Shown: piece after piece, positions 1 to 9,542 of the stretch | How positions within the stretch are numbered: the first letter of the stretch is position 1 | How the letters are laid out: each line of letters begins with the position of its first letter | Origin: Gp6-AA40 sp963723495 | GTDB taxonomy: Bacteria; Acidobacteriota; Vicinamibacteria; Vicinamibacterales; UBA2999 | DNA length: 64,000 nucleotides | Reading direction: 5' to 3' | Assembly: GCA_963723495.1 (NCBI GenBank) | Contig: CAVRQR010000009.1 | Span: 1-64,000, forward strand | Position numbers and translations under genes: made by a program | Notes under the pieces: model-generated | Seen by the model: the letters and a program-made list of their open reading frames with translations, nothing else | Database searches by the model: none | What the model was told of the DNA's origin: nothing

Positions 1-412
1 GTGATACCCGTCGATGTGTAGGAGATCGATACCGCCGTCTGCGAACTTCGTCAGCGCATCGTCAAAGGTCGAACGGACCAGGCGTGAGAACGCGCCGAAA
101 TGCGGGTCATGAAATGTCGACCACTCGTGAAACACGTCGTCACCGTAGAAGCTGGTGTGCGGGTCGCCTTTCCACGTATCAATCGCGTAGCACGAGGCTT
201 CCAGTTCCAGGATCTGGACGGCTGAGGAAGGCGGAGAAGCTGTTGCCGGACATCGTGCCGAGCTCGACGACGGTGCGAGGACGCAAGGCCTCGATAAGCC
301 AGAACCGGAAATGAATGTGCGGCACCCAGCTGGTGGGCTCGACCAATCGTAGCGGCCGCGTGAACACAATCGGCCGCAGCAGAAGCTCGCTGGCTGAAAA
401 AACGGTCGACAT
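1..412 (-). CDS. Class I SAM-dependent methyltransferase (Methyltransf_24-like), 3' end off window, frameshifted
   Basis: The gene starts at the ATG at 412 and runs off the left edge, so the C-terminus is missing. The first part carries a glycine-rich SAM-binding motif I (VELGTMSGNSF). The frame is lost near 215-225. From about 180 down to 1, the next frame continues with DTWKGD and ends in LLHIDGYH, a typical Methyltransf_24 ending around motif 4. One single-base indel joins the two halves. The role is probably methylation of a glycan or a glycan precursor, judged only from the neighbouring methyltransferases and glycosyltransferases. The substrate cannot be told from the sequence. About 200 bp without a recognisable feature separate it from the next gene on the same strand. 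Confidence 0.7.
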
Positions 413-616
413 GTATCGGTTATGGTGAGAGCGCCGTCAGGATTATAGCCACAACACCGCAGCAGCTAGTGCTGTTCCAGGCCTGCCTCGCGCAGCCAGT
501 CGAGAAGTATGTGACGCCCGAGACGCGCGTTCCGATCGGATCATCCGCGCCGGCCGATTCGACGGATGACAGACGCCGCCCGTCAGCGCTTGTCGCCGCG
601 CTTTGACCTGAGACCT

Positions 617-1957
617 TCAATCAGCGGCGGCACTTCGCCCGACAACTTTTCGAGCAATCGTCCTGGTCGTTCTGAATGCCGTCGGAAAGCGGCGCAGATG
701 ACGGGTCACGCTCTCAACAATACGAAAACCAGCGGAGTTCACGTAGGTTTGCAGAGCCCGCAGTTTCGTTTCCAGGGCTTCCTGCCGTGCTAACAACCGG
801 CGCCGTTCTTCCACCAACTGATGGCGCCTTGCCACCAACTGCTCGCACTTTGCCGACAGTCGCTTGTGTCCTCCCGCTAACTGATCCCGCTGCGAAACCA
901 ATGGGTCGATCACGAGCAACTGTTGGCGAAGGTCAGAAATGAAGGCATCCTTGACGACTACATCCGCTCTGGAGTGTCTAAGGTCCCGGTGCATCTGATG
1001 GGCCTCTTGCGTGCGTCGGATGAGTTCCTGGCGTAGTTCGTCGCGCTCTCGTTGAACTTCGAGAGATTCAGCGGTCGCGCGAGCCTGCATGGATCGGGCT
1101 TGGGCGAGCTCATCCTGACACTCTTTGAGTTCTCGGGCAGCACCCTCCAGTCTGGCTGCGAGATCGGCTTCCAGGTTCTTTGTGTACGTCTCCAACTCCT
1201 TGAACTGCGCACGCAACCCCTCGTTTTCGGCGAGGAGGCGTTCCGAGAGCATTCCGCCCGAATGTGTTACGGCAGAGAGATTCGTTCGTCCAGCCACGAA
1301 CACGAACTGATAGGTCGTCGCATCCGGATCGGATGCAAGGCTTTGCAGAAGTTCGATTGGCAGGCCGTCCTTGTTGACGGCGATTTCAGTCTCCTCCAGC
1401 TCTCTCCTGACGCGAAGACGCTGCGATATCGTCAGGCCTGCCTCACTGATCAGCTGTTCGGCTGCGTGCCGGTCGAAGAATCGCAGGTGCGTCCGATCGA
1501 GGAGTCCTTGTTCCGTGTAGTTGAATCGCCCCTCGAGCAGGCTCAAGCGAAGTGCGCCATGGGTGACATTGGGGATCGACACAACCGCGATGCCCCCAGG
1601 CGTCAGATAACTCGCTGCACACTTCAGGACCGGTGCCGGGTCGCGCAAGTGTTCGAGCACATCGAGCGCAAGGACGACGTCGAAGGTCTCGCTACCAAGC
1701 GCCTCGAACGCTTCTTTGGCTTCGAGATCGGCGACGATGACGCGATCGCAGACCTGTGAAGCGGCTTCGGCTGCTTGTCGGTCCTGCTCGATGCCCCACA
1801 CGGTGCAGCCACGCTTCTTCAGCGCGCGGGCGACCGACCCGTCGGCGGCGCCCAGATCCAAAACTCGGCTTCCAGGCGGCACAGACAGTACTGCCAACGA
1901 ATGAGACGAATTCCAGTTGTCGAGATCAACGATCTGTGAGTAGCGCGAGCCTGCCAC
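617..1957 (-). CDS. SAM-dependent methyltransferase with long C-terminal coiled coil
   Basis: This is an intact 446-residue protein. Residues 1-210 form a class I methyltransferase fold: motif I is VLDLGAADGS near residue 33, and an acidic LDVLEHLRDP motif follows, as in the Methyltransf_11/23 groups that alkylate small molecules or sugars. Residues about 235-400 are a heptad-rich, highly charged coiled coil (many E, R, Q and L). The last 45 residues form a basic amphipathic tail. The start at 1957 lies inside the 3' end of the upstream glycosyltransferase gene (32-bp overlap), which suggests co-transcription and coupled translation. A methyltransferase joined to a coiled coil resembles WbdD-type chain terminators, but there is no kinase domain here. 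The target sugar is unknown. Confidence 0.85.
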   Translation of the reverse strand: MAGSRYSQIVDLDNWNSSHSLAVLSVPPGSRVLDLGAADGSVARALKKRGCTVWGIEQDRQAAEAASQVCDRVIVADLEAKEAFEALGSETFDVVLALDVLEHLRDPAPVLKCAASYLTPGGIAVVSIPNVTHGALRLSLLEGRFNYTEQGLLDRTHLRFFDRHAAEQLISEAGLTISQRLRVRRELEETEIAVNKDGLPIELLQSLASDPDATTYQFVFVAGRTNLSAVTHSGGMLSERLLAENEGLRAQFKELETYTKNLEADLAARLEGAARELKECQDELAQARSMQARATAESLEVQRERDELRQELIRRTQEAHQMHRDLRHSRADVVVKDAFISDLRQQLLVIDPLVSQRDQLAGGHKRLSAKCEQLVARRHQLVEERRRLLARQEALETKLRALQTYVNSAGFRIVESVTRHLRRFPTAFRTTRTIARKVVGRSAAAD

Positions 1958-3909
1958 GATGTTTCCTCGCTAACGCTTCTGCAATGACGTCGGGCCACGA
2001 TCCGAAATCGGTGTTCTTCTGCCACCGACTCATCAACTCAGCGATGGCCGTGCGACGCGCCTCCCACTGCGATCTGTCGCTGAGCAATGTTACTAATGAA
2101 CGTGCGAAGTCCTTTGGATCATCGGCTACTGCAATCGCATCCAGTCCATACGTATCAATCCCCTCCGATCCGCAGGAAGTAGACACGACAGGGACTCCGT
2201 ATTGCAGGGCCTGCACCGTCTTGACCTTGACGCCAGCTCCGAACCTGATCGGTGAAATCACCACTCGCGTCCTGTCGTAGAGCGCCGGGAGGTCGGTGAC
2301 GAGCCCCTCGAAGAGCAGGTTCGGATCCGCGAGTTCGAGCAAATCAGCAGGTGGGTTGGCACCGGTGACGTGCACACGCACCCATGGAATCGACAACCGC
2401 ACAAGCGGTAGTACGTTCGCCACGAACCAGCGAAGGCCGTCAGCGTTCGGCGATCCGCTTCCCCCCTGCCACCCGGCTACGTAAGCCACTCCGAATCGCT
2501 CGTCGAAGGTCCGCGTTCCAAGGGAAACCGCCGGCTCCGCCGGAAGAAGCGTGCGAATCGGACAACAGCCTTCCACGCCGGCCAGCAACGTCGCTTCTTC
2601 CTTCGATACCGTGACCGCTGCGTCACATTGTGATGACGATGCGTTCTTCGAGCGCTCGCATGTCGGCGGCATCCTCCAGGAGGCCGTCACGCTCAGCATG
2701 ATCAGTAACGAGTTTCGCTTGCAGTGTCAGGCGCCGCCAGAACAGAGCCTCGCAATCGTACAGCAGGACGGCGTTCGGCTGGCATGTGCGCACTACGTTG
2801 CCCACGCGTTCGAAGTTGTGTGGCCGACTGACGATCACGGCGTCGTAGTTGATCCATGAGCACGATAGATGACGTTGGAGATCACCGGGGACAATCGCCA
2901 CGCCGGCAGATGTCAAGGCGTCCGGCGGAACGCCCTGAAAACCCACGGTCGGAGCGAGCGCCACAGCATAGCCACTCGCGGCGAGGTCCAATACGGCCGT
3001 GAACATTCGGCCATATCCCGCGCCGAGAGAGGGATCCGGAACTCTGTCATCGACTATCAGGACCCGCCTGGGAGCGCCACGTGCGCGCCACGCAGCGCGT
3101 ACCAGTGCTCCAGGCTCGGTCGGCCGAGCAGGCTCCTGCCATCGAAGAGTGTCCGCCCATTTACGCTGGAGTCGATCCTGATTGCGCTTGAACAAGAAGC
3201 GTCTGACGAGTCCGTCCGAGCTGGCCGACTCGTGATGCCACACACGTGACCGGGGCTCCAGGAGTATTTGATAGCCCGATTCGCGCAGCGCGAGACACAA
3301 GTCGACATCCTCGTAATAGGCTGGATGGTAGTCGATGTCGAACCCACCAACCTGCTCCCACGCACGGCGGGTCACGAGCAGCGAGCAGGCGGAGACGTGA
3401 TCGACCTGGCGCACGAAGTGCCATTCCAGCGAGTCACCTGGAAGTTTGCGGCCTACTTGTATGGTCGATCCGTCCGCCCAGATAACAGACCCGGCTTCCT
3501 GAATGCGCCCGTTGGGGAACAACACCAGACTGCCGACCGCAGCTGCCTGAGGGTTTGCATCGGCCGTAGAGACCAACCATTCCAGCCATCCGGGCGCCAC
3601 AATGCAGTCGTCGTTCAGGAACACGAGGTATTCGCCTCGAGCAACGCTGGCGCCCAGGTTGCACCCACCACCGAAGCCCAGGTTGGCCTGCGCTTCAACC
3701 AGACGCACTCCCTCCGTCTGGCTCCTCAGCGCATCCCTGCACGACTGAGGTGCGTCGTTAGACACGACCACCACTTCGTACTCGACTCGACGGCCTATGG
3801 AGTCGGAGAGAGAGCGCAAGCAAGTCAGCAACAAGTCAACTCGCTTCCATGCCAGCAGAATGATCGACGCGCGTGGTCGCTCCACAGAGGGAAATACGAG
3901 TCGAGACAT
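1926..3909 (-). CDS. GT2-GT4 bifunctional glycosyltransferase, one frameshift
   Basis: The gene encodes about 660 residues with two catalytic modules. Residues about 12-260 are a GT2 (GT-A) domain: SIILLAWKR strand, NLGFGGGCNLG, FLNDDC as the DXD-like metal site, and YYEDVDLC near the acceptor site. After a linker, residues about 280-650 look like GT4 (GT-B), with RFGAGVKVKTVQALQYGVPVV in the donor-binding half. The frame changes between about 2699 and 2623. Both sides remain well conserved, so this is a single gene with an indel. It probably adds two successive sugars to a surface polysaccharide. A degraded inverted copy of its middle part lies at 4870-5095. It overlaps the start of the methyltransferase gene downstream. 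Confidence 0.8.
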
Positions 3910-4101
3910 CAGCTTTGCTTCGCAGGTGTGCCGGCCCGTCGCAGCGTTGACCGACTTCGCTACAATATCGCGATGTCATAAATCTCGGGCCCGTAATTCG
4001 TCAAGTCGATGTGGATCACGTCAGGAGTACCCGCGCTACATGAGCTCATGCTCGGCTAACGTCGGATTTTGATTCCGCCCACTTAGAGATGACCTTCTGA
4101 T

Positions 4102-4869
4102 ATGACCCACGACGAATCGCAGGCGGCAACGCTGTATCTCAACCTCCTCAAAGGTTGCCTTACGCGAATGCTCTTTCCCGACATGTGTTGGGGAGACTGG
4201 GAGTTCGCGAACAAGCGGCCGTTCGATCCCGATGTTCGGAGGGAGGGACAGGACTGGCCCACCGAAGCGGAAACAATGGTCGGGATGCGCCGCCTCGACC
4301 ACCTTCATCAATGCACTCGGACGGTCCTGCTTGAGGGCGTTCCCGGGGATCTCGTCGAGACAGGAGTCTGGCGTGGTGGATGCGCCATCCTGATGCGAGC
4401 CGTCCTGGAAGCCTACGAAGATACTGAACGATCAGTGTGGCTCGCCGATTCGTTCCAGGGGCTCCCGGCGCCGTCCCCTGCAGAGTATCCCCAGGATGCG
4501 GGTGATCCGCACGCAACGTTGATCTCCTATCTCGGCGTATCCCTCGATACGGTGCAAGCGAACTTCCGCCGCTATGGACTGCTGGATGATCGAGTCAAGT
4601 TCCTGCCCGGCTGGTTCCGCGACACGCTACCGGTTGCACCGGTCGAGCGGATGGCTGTCCTGCGGCTCGACGGCGACATGTATGAATCCACGCAGCTCGC
4701 GTTGACACACTTGTATCCGAAACTGAGTTCGGGCGGATTCTTGATTGTGGACGACTACGGCGCGCTGCCGAATTGTCGTCGGGCCGTCGAAGACTTCCGG
4801 CACGCACACGCCATTACAGAGTCGATGGTTACCATCGACTTGACCGGGGTGCATTGGCGCAAGGGCTGA
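4102..4869 (+). CDS. TylF/MycF-family sugar O-methyltransferase
   Basis: This is an intact 255-residue protein of the TylF/MycF (macrocin O-methyltransferase) family, close to the usual length of about 250. Visible signatures are GDLVETGVWRGGCAILMRA (SAM motif I with the family's G-V-W-R-G-G), WLADSFQGLP, LRLDGDMYEST and a metal-binding acidic pair in LIVDDYG. Family members are Mg-dependent and methylate hydroxyls of deoxysugars, including polysaccharide sugars. It is divergent from the GT gene to its left, with 192 bp between the two starts. Immediately downstream is only a degraded glycosyltransferase fragment. Confidence 0.9.
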   Translation: MTHDESQAATLYLNLLKGCLTRMLFPDMCWGDWEFANKRPFDPDVRREGQDWPTEAETMVGMRRLDHLHQCTRTVLLEGVPGDLVETGVWRGGCAILMRAVLEAYEDTERSVWLADSFQGLPAPSPAEYPQDAGDPHATLISYLGVSLDTVQANFRRYGLLDDRVKFLPGWFRDTLPVAPVERMAVLRLDGDMYESTQLALTHLYPKLSSGGFLIVDDYGALPNCRRAVEDFRHAHAITESMVTIDLTGVHWRKG

Positions 4870-5095
4870 TCGACGCATTGCCCTCTGGATGAGCAATTCG
4901 AAGCCGTGATCGTCAGTCGCCCACATAACCTCGAACGCGTCGGCAGCGTGGTACGCGACCGTCAGCCGAACGCAGTTCTCCTGTACGATTACGAGACTTT
5001 GTGCTGGCAGCACTCGGCGCTACAAGCGGAACTGGTCACTGATGATGAGCGGGATCGGCTCCGGCGAACCGCCGCCGAGACCTGAGCGCTCCAGC
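4870..5095 (+). pseudogene. Degraded fragment of the GT2-GT4 gene (inverted partial copy)
   Basis: Read on the plus strand, roughly 4896-5086 translates as AVIVSRPHNLERVGSVV, then QPNAVLLYDYETL, then AELVTDDERDRL. The intact gene at 1926-3909 has AVIVSRPHNFERVGNVV, QPNAVLLYDCEAL and AKLVTDHAERD, encoded on the minus strand around 2670-2900. The DNA is clearly alignable with scattered substitutions, so this is an old partial duplication in inverted orientation rather than an assembly artefact. It has no start codon, no catalytic part, and ends at a stop just before the next gene. Confidence 0.75.
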
Positions 5096-5106
5096 CAGGG
5101 GAAGCT

Positions 5107-6378
5107 GTGTCCATAGCGTCGCTTTGGCCCGACTATGCGCGTCTAAGGAGTTCGGGTCTCGTTCTCGAGGCCGACTATGCGGCGTGTTATCTGGGATCCG
5201 CGAAGCTGGCCCGGCTCTCCGTGCCGCACTACCTCACGATCGGAGAGCGCCTCGGGTACCGTCCGAATCCATTCTTCGATCCGCGTCATTTCGCTAAGGC
5301 CACTGGCGGGGCGCACCGCTCACTCCTTGAATATCTGGACCATTACGCGGCCGGAGATGTGTCCCCCTCCCGAGAGTTCGAGCACAGCTGGTATACATGG
5401 CAGAATCCCGACTGGTGCCGGAACCACGAGCACCCCTTCCTCCACTTTTACTTCGAAGGGCTGACGCAGGGGCGGGACCCGGCGCCCGGCATCGACATCT
5501 GGAAGTTCCTGCGAGACGTCCCTCCTTCGAGCGGAGACCCGATGCGCCACTTGTACGGTCAGGTGACGCGCCGGGGTCGCTTCGACCCATCCTTCTCGCT
5601 CTACTCGACTGAGGATCTCCGGCGAGCCCAGGACGCATTCAAAAACAGTATCGACCTTAAAGTTCACCGGGAAAGCCCTCGTGGGTCGCGGCGATTCCTT
5701 GTTTTTGTCCAGGCCAGCCGTGCGATCGCGCGCGATTTTCTGTACGAAGAGCGCGATTTCGACATCCTGCTCAACTTCTACGATGGTCCACCGGTCGCGG
5801 ATTGGCCAGGAGTCGAACACCTGGTCAGCCAACGGGGCACGAAATCAACTGCCATCGCCAAGCTGCTCGAGGCGCGACCGGATCTTCTCTTGCGCTACGA
5901 CGCCGTGCTCTTCCTGGACGACGATGTCGTCCTGTCGTCGCCTGCCTTGAGCCGCTTCTTCTCCGAGATGGAGCGGTCCGGTCTCGATCTGGCACAGCCG
6001 TCCTTGACGGCGGACTCGAGCTGCGTGTGGCCGGTCCTCAAGCAGCCCGCGGTTGGCCCGGGCGTGCGCCTCATCAACGCTGTCGAGATCATGATGCCAG
6101 CAGCGACGCGCTTCACCCTCGAGCGAGCCGGGTGGACGTTCGGCCGGGCAATCAGTGGCTACGGCGTGGACCTCCTTCTTGGCCATGAAATCGTCGACCG
6201 GCTGGGTGGCAAGGCCGGTGTCATCGGCACGGTGGTCGCCGTGCACGAGAAGCCAATCGACGACCGCAACGGCAACTTCTACACGTTCATGCGCTCGCTC
6301 GGAATCAATCCGAAGCACGAATTGTGGACCATCATGAAGGAGTTCGGCATCGAGGCTGCCTTCGAGTACCGGGACTGA
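5107..6378 (+). CDS. DUF707-type (GT-A-like) protein with N-terminal polysaccharide-protein repeats
   Basis: This intact 423-residue protein begins at a GTG. The N-terminal 160 residues carry short repeats of the type YLTIGERLGYRPNPFFDP and LHFYFEGLTQGRDPAPGID, the 'HYLxxGxxEGRxPxPxFD' module common in bacterial polysaccharide proteins. From about residue 195 on it matches the DUF707 family: DFDILLNFYDGP, YDAVLFLDDDVVLSS (DXD-like), LAQPSL, MMPAATRF and GYGVDLLLG. DUF707 is best known from plants and is thought to be glycosyltransferase-like. Its biochemical role is not established. In this cluster, transfer of a sugar to a surface glycan is the natural guess. Confidence 0.75.
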   Translation: MSIASLWPDYARLRSSGLVLEADYAACYLGSAKLARLSVPHYLTIGERLGYRPNPFFDPRHFAKATGGAHRSLLEYLDHYAAGDVSPSREFEHSWYTWQNPDWCRNHEHPFLHFYFEGLTQGRDPAPGIDIWKFLRDVPPSSGDPMRHLYGQVTRRGRFDPSFSLYSTEDLRRAQDAFKNSIDLKVHRESPRGSRRFLVFVQASRAIARDFLYEERDFDILLNFYDGPPVADWPGVEHLVSQRGTKSTAIAKLLEARPDLLLRYDAVLFLDDDVVLSSPALSRFFSEMERSGLDLAQPSLTADSSCVWPVLKQPAVGPGVRLINAVEIMMPAATRFTLERAGWTFGRAISGYGVDLLLGHEIVDRLGGKAGVIGTVVAVHEKPIDDRNGNFYTFMRSLGINPKHELWTIMKEFGIEAAFEYRD

Positions 6379-6398
6379 TGCGTTCGTTCCGACGACCG

Positions 6399-7235
6399 CT
6401 ACACCTCTTGCCATGCCTGATTGCCGGAGAACATGGCGTCGAGCCACGCCGGGCTCCACGCCTGCAACCGCTCGTTGCGCTCGAAGCAGTCACGCGCCGA
6501 CCGAGTTGGCACGAGTTGCTCGCCAAGACCATGGCGAACGAAGAATGCATTGAATCCAAGCGACTGAACACCGACGAGGCGGTAGCCCTTGCGTTGTCCG
6601 AGTTTGACGAATGCTGACAGCGACGCTCCCCACCGATACGGTTGGACCGAAAAGTCCGGACGAAAATCGGGCTGGTAGGAAATGGTCACGCTGCGATCCG
6701 GTCCGAAGTGGGGATTGAACTCCAGGACCACGACTCGTGGCTGGATGCAATCGAGAAGGCTGTTCAAGATCCAGTAATCATTGCCGTCCATGTCGAGCGA
6801 CAGCAAATCGATCTCCCCAGCGAATCCGTGGTCCTTCACCAGCGAGTTCACATTGTCCGCCGTCACCCAGGCGTGAACGAACTTGGGTGGCGCTATCCAC
6901 GTGTTTTTGCCCGTCGCGTAAGACTGACTGCCTTGAGCAACGTGATCCGCGTTTCCGTCCAGCAGAAGCCCGTGCCATCCATGATTGACGATCAGATTTG
7001 CAGCGTTGCACTCGATCCCGTCGCCTGCACAAATCTCGACGACCTTTCGATTGGTCGTCCCGAGGACCGAGAACAGATACAACAAGATCCCATCCTCGCC
7101 GTTCTGTGAATAGCATCGGAATTCCACGTCGCGAAAATCAGGGAGGGCGTCAGGCCGTCTCGCGAGATCTCGATAGTGCAACCGGAGAAGGATCTGGCCA
7201 ATTTGCTCGCCAGTGGAACAATCGTTACCGGGCAT
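6399..7235 (-). CDS. FkbM-like SAM methyltransferase
   Basis: This intact 278-residue protein has YSQNGEDGILLYLF, then VVEICAGDGIECNAANLIVN (motif I region), GLLLDGN, and LLSLDMDGNDYWIL followed by VVLEFNP. These match a group of methyltransferases related to FkbM that sit in surface-polysaccharide clusters. The partial protein at the right end of the window (63435 on) has the same order of motifs (LLSQNQEDGILW, FVELGSG, GLLVEGD) and is a paralogue. The gene is divergent from the GT at 7373, with 137 bp between the two starts. Substrate unknown. Confidence 0.8.
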   Translation of the reverse strand: MPGNDCSTGEQIGQILLRLHYRDLARRPDALPDFRDVEFRCYSQNGEDGILLYLFSVLGTTNRKVVEICAGDGIECNAANLIVNHGWHGLLLDGNADHVAQGSQSYATGKNTWIAPPKFVHAWVTADNVNSLVKDHGFAGEIDLLSLDMDGNDYWILNSLLDCIQPRVVVLEFNPHFGPDRSVTISYQPDFRPDFSVQPYRWGASLSAFVKLGQRKGYRLVGVQSLGFNAFFVRHGLGEQLVPTRSARDCFERNERLQAWSPAWLDAMFSGNQAWQEV

Positions 7236-7372
7236 GCGGAACAGTGTACATTCGCGGCCGGCGAGGAAACACCGGGCGTCACCGTAGTCGGCGACGTAGC
7301 ACGTTCAGCGAGAAACATCGCTGTCGAGCGAACGCCCGAGATATCCTTTACGAAACGCTGTCGTTAGCATCT

Positions 7373-9539
7373 ATGCACACCGAGGCTCTGATTACGGTTG
7401 CAATCTGCACCTACAACCGGCACGAGCATTTGAAGAAGCTTCTGCGGCTCCTTCTCTCCAATCAGACGCTGTCCGAGGATCTCTACCGGATCATCATCGT
7501 CGACAATAGCGATGAGAGGCAGGCGCGGCAAAGCTTCTCGAGACAGTTCTCGGAGCTCTCCAGTGTTTCGATCATCGAGTCATCGCCTCCCGGCCTTTCC
7601 CGCGCACGCAACGTAGCGCTCGAAGCATGTGCGACACGCTACATCGTCTATCTCGACGATGACGCGTCTCCAAAGCCGGAATGGCTCAGTGCCATCCTGC
7701 GCGCGTTCACAACGCATGATCCAGCCGTCGTGGCCGGGCCGATTTATCCGATCTGGCCGCACGCTCAGCCGGAATGGCTGCCCCACAAATACGTCGGCTG
7801 CCTTACGATTCTCGATCACATCGAGAACGATCGCTGGCTGTCGGGGAACGAAGTCGCCTTCGGCACCAACATGGCTTTCAAGGCCGACGTGCTCCGCGAG
7901 GTCGGAGGATTCAACGTCGGCCTCGGGCGCAGGGGTGCGCACAGCCTGCTGAGCGAGGAGGAAGTCGAGGCGCAGTTGGCGCTGCGCCAGCGCGGGCACC
8001 GCACCTTCTATGCGGCGGCGGCGGGCGTCGATCACGCGGTGCACCCCAACCGGTTAACGCGGAACTATTTCCGAGCCAGGATGGCCTGGCAGGCGGTTTC
8101 CGCGCTCTTGCGCGACCCACCATTGCAGCATTCCGATTGGTCGCAACGGGAGATCAGAACGGCGGCGGACAAGCTGGGCTTGCGCGAATTGATTTCCAAA
8201 CTGATGACAGACGGCGATGCGCAGACATTCTCCGCACAGCTCGACTTCATCTACCACCTGTTCGCGATTCTCCTGGAGTCGAAGGACCTGGACGATCTGT
8301 CAGTGGAGGGTATGTTCGCCGCCTCGAGTGACATGCCAACGATGGAACGACCGTACCGGCCGTCTCGATACGCAGATCTGCCGTACCAGCCGAATGCTCC
8401 CATTCTGCCTACCACCAGACACCTCATCGTGGAGGGACAGCCCGCGCATTCTTTTCTTTACGCTCTTTACGGACAGTTGGCGGACAGTCAGCTCCTGGTG
8501 TTTCCGCAACCAATGTCGCACAACTTCGATGGGCCTTTGGCTTACGTCCAACGCTCTATTACACCAGCGGTGGAAACGCTCACGTTTGTGACAGTCGAGC
8601 CACTCGTTTACGGTCAGAGCAGACCAGCTTTCACGAAGCTGATTCGGGCGTCTGACTTGGCATGTTTCGGTATCCTTCATCGGCTCCCCGAAACTGCTCA
8701 ACAGGCAGATGCCTTTCGAGAGATTGCGCCTCATTTCGCGGGCATTCTTGTTCTCGCAGAGGCGCTCGCCGAGGAATTGCAGCAGCGATTTCAACTTGAC
8801 AACGTTTCGTACCTCCCGCTCCATCCGCCGTTCGCCAAGTACGCCACGCGAGATGCGGCAAGGATTCGCGCGACAATCGGCGTGCCTGCGGGACACGTCG
8901 TATTTTCGATACTCGGCGAGGCGCGCAGGGGCAAAGGCATCGACGTGCTGCTGCAGGCCTTGGATCATGTTCAGCGCGACGATCTGCAAAACATGTTCTT
9001 CCTGATTGCCGGCCGCTCGCAGGGTTTCGATGGCGATGTCACTCTCGAGTTCTTTCCGGGAGAAGAGGGTCCATCACCACGTCGACGTGCGTTCCTCGGA
9101 TCATCCGCTGAACTATGCTGTCCTCAGCGAACGCGAGTTCGGCGAGTATGTCTGTGCCAGCGACATCGGCCTGGCCTTGTACCAGCACGAGCAGCGCCAC
9201 TGCATGAGCGGCGTGGCACCAAATTACGTGTGGGGATTCAAGCCGATCGTTGCGTTCGCAGACAGTGTCATCGGCCGCACGGTAGCGCGAAGTGACCTGG
9301 GCATCGTGGTGGAAGAGGAAACCCCGCAAGCAGTAGCACACGCGCTGACATGCGCACTGCACATGCACCGACGCGGGTGGAAGCCGACGCCTTCGTACGA
9401 CAAGTATCGGTCGGAAATCGACCCCGGTGCCGTCCTCGACAGGCTCGCGACAATTCTCGGTGACAGGCAGAGGCGGGACAAGCATCGGACCTCGAGTTCA
9501 AGCGAACTGGCCGATGCCCGCCGTGAAAAGGGCCAGTGA
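7373..9539 (+). CDS. GT2-GT4 tandem glycosyltransferase, one frameshift
   Basis: The start is the ATG at 7373. The open frame extends upstream to about 6998, but that part is antisense to the previous gene and is not coding. The product is about 720 residues. Residues 5-260 are a GT2 domain (VAICTYNRHEHL, IIVDNSDERQ, YIVYLDDDASPKPEW as metal site, FGTNMAFKADVL, SLLSEEEVEAQL). Residues about 340-700 are GT4-like, with LVLAEALAEELQQRF, FSILGEARRGKGIDVLLQAL and YVWGFKPIVAF. The frame shifts once near 9060-9070, within the GT4 part. The gene is followed after 3 nt by a methyltransferase gene, so the two form an operon. It probably acts on a surface glycan. Confidence 0.8.
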
Positions 9540-9542
9540 GGC

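Noticed and set aside
6998..7372. N-terminal extension of the GT at 7373
   Set aside because: The added 125 residues are antisense to the FkbM-like gene at 6399-7235 and unlike protein; ATG 7373 starts exactly at the GT2 fold.
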